Origin: Pseudoduganella lurida
GTDB lineage: Bacteria > Pseudomonadota > Gammaproteobacteria > Burkholderiales > Burkholderiaceae_D
Reading direction: 5' to 3'
Length of the DNA stretch: 64,000 nt
Assembly (NCBI RefSeq): GCF_007830455.1
Contig: NZ_VLLB01000013.1
Coordinates: forward strand, 35,024-99,023
The notes under the pieces are model-generated. The model saw only the letters and a list, made by a program, of their open reading frames with translations. It had not been told where the DNA came from and did no database searches. Below are positions 63,338 to 64,000 of this stretch, piece after piece (position 1 is the first letter of the stretch; each line of letters begins with the position of its first letter). The translations under genes were made by a program, and so were the position numbers.

Positions 63338-64000
63338 TCAGTAACGGAAGCTCGCCCGTGCGTAGTAGTAGCCGCCGTTGATGCCGAATGGCGAGAACGA
63401 TGGGTACAGCGTCACCGCGGCGTTGTCCAGATTGTTGCGGTAGGTCGCCAGCAGATCGGCATTCACCTGGTCCGGGTACTTGTTGAACAGGTTGTTGGCA
63501 CCGGCCGTCAGCGTCCAGTTGTTGTTCAGCTTGTAGCTCACTTCCAGGTCCGTCAGGGCCGTGTTGCCGATCTCGTTCTTGTAGTACGTGCCGCCGTTCG
63601 GCGATTCCCAGTTGGTCGACTTGCCGTACAGGGCTTCGCGCAGGTTCACCGTCCACGCGCCATTGCGCCACAGCGCGCCCAGGTTGATGCGCGTCTTCGG
63701 CGTGGCCGTCTCGATGTTCGAGATGGCCGTGCGGTCCAGCAGCGTTTGCGGTTGCAGCTGCGCAGGCGCCTGGTTGATCTTCAGCACGCGCACCTGGTTG
63801 TAGTTGGCCGCCAGCGACCAGTCCACCCGGCCGTACTGGCCGTAGTTGCTGTTCAGCGTGGTCACCAGCTCCAGGCCGCGCGAACGGGTGTTTACCGCGT
63901 TCGTGAAGATGTTGATGCCGGTTTCGCTGACGGTCGGATCGAGCACGTTGCCGTTGGCCAGGATCGCCGCCACCACGGCCGGCGAGTTGGTCGCGCCGCC
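63338..64000 (-). CDS. TonB-dependent receptor, C-terminal part
   Basis: The gene runs off the right edge of the window; its last 220 or so residues are visible. They alternate in beta-barrel fashion (NTRSRGLELVTTLNSNYGQY, ATPKTRINLGALWRNGAWTV). They contain the family's LTAGANNLFNKYPDQVN block and end in YYYARASFRY, with the expected terminal aromatic. It is an outer-membrane, TonB-energised importer; the ligand cannot be told from this part. Confidence 0.92.
   Translation of the reverse strand, partial: GGATNSPAVVAAILANGNVLDPTVSETGINIFTNAVNTRSRGLELVTTLNSNYGQYGRVDWSLAANYNQVRVLKINQAPAQLQPQTLLDRTAISNIETATPKTRINLGALWRNGAWTVNLREALYGKSTNWESPNGGTYYKNEIGNTALTDLEVSYKLNNNWTLTAGANNLFNKYPDQVNADLLATYRNNLDNAAVTLYPSFSPFGINGGYYYARASFRY

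Overview
The window is GC-rich, densely packed bacterial chromosome. Its gene families point to a betaproteobacterium of the order Burkholderiales, most likely an Oxalobacteraceae member of the Massilia/Duganella kind. The pointers are a urea ABC transporter with its own porin, a symporter-type sensor kinase, QseBC with a YgiW-like protein, short palindromic extragenic repeats, and a Burkholderiales-style type VI secretion (T6SS) locus. This taxonomic reading is inference; there is no rRNA in the window. I see no CRISPR array, insertion sequence, integrase or prophage.

Layout. 1-2976: the 3' end of a symporter-like hybrid histidine kinase, then a LuxR-type response regulator. 3013-3183: nested inverted repeats. 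3246-10089 (minus): porin-urtA-urtB-urtC-urtD-urtE, a complete urea uptake operon that converges on the kinase/regulator pair. 10282-17195: a SnoaL-like protein, a DUF2058 protein, a CPA2 cation/proton antiporter, a secreted M28 peptidase and a TPR protein. 17299-24111 (plus): six overlapping genes RDD / SpoIIM-like / DUF4129 / DUF4350 / MoxR / DUF58, a conserved module of poorly known function. 24133-29609: a DUF805 protein, a GGDEF-EAL protein, a DUF885 metallo-hydrolase and an MscS channel. 29844-32129: a fusion of a GH1-like glycosidase and an RmlD-like reductase. 32194-35006 (minus): a coupled GT2 plus multi-spanning GT-C-like pair. 35157-39206: a PAS hybrid kinase, a secreted protein with a BamE-like tail, a DUF1275 protein and tRNA-Phe. 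39450-43480: small secreted and lipoproteins, an esterase, a sugar MFS transporter and a 52-residue DUF2256 protein. 43506-46032 (minus): qseB-qseC-ygiW-like.

46170-47180 is a zone of gene decay. It holds one small gene with a 1-nt deletion plus a stop codon, and what looks like an internally deleted SWIM/SNF2 helicase. 47632-51191 holds an M1 aminopeptidase, a GNAT acetyltransferase and a MazG-like pyrophosphohydrolase.

51195-62121 is a T6SS locus. On the minus strand, in transcription order, lie tssF-tssG-vgrG-phospholipase D effector-Sel1 repeat protein-PAAR; tssK diverges on the plus strand. The phospholipase D reading frame is continuous across 676 codon positions except for two in-frame stop codons (TAA and TAG). 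Both are explained by single C-to-T or G-to-A changes, so the effector looks freshly inactivated while its likely immunity partner and its delivery proteins remain intact. The window ends with an alpha/beta hydrolase, an array of GGGGACWGTCCCC palindromes, and the 3' end of a TonB-dependent receptor.
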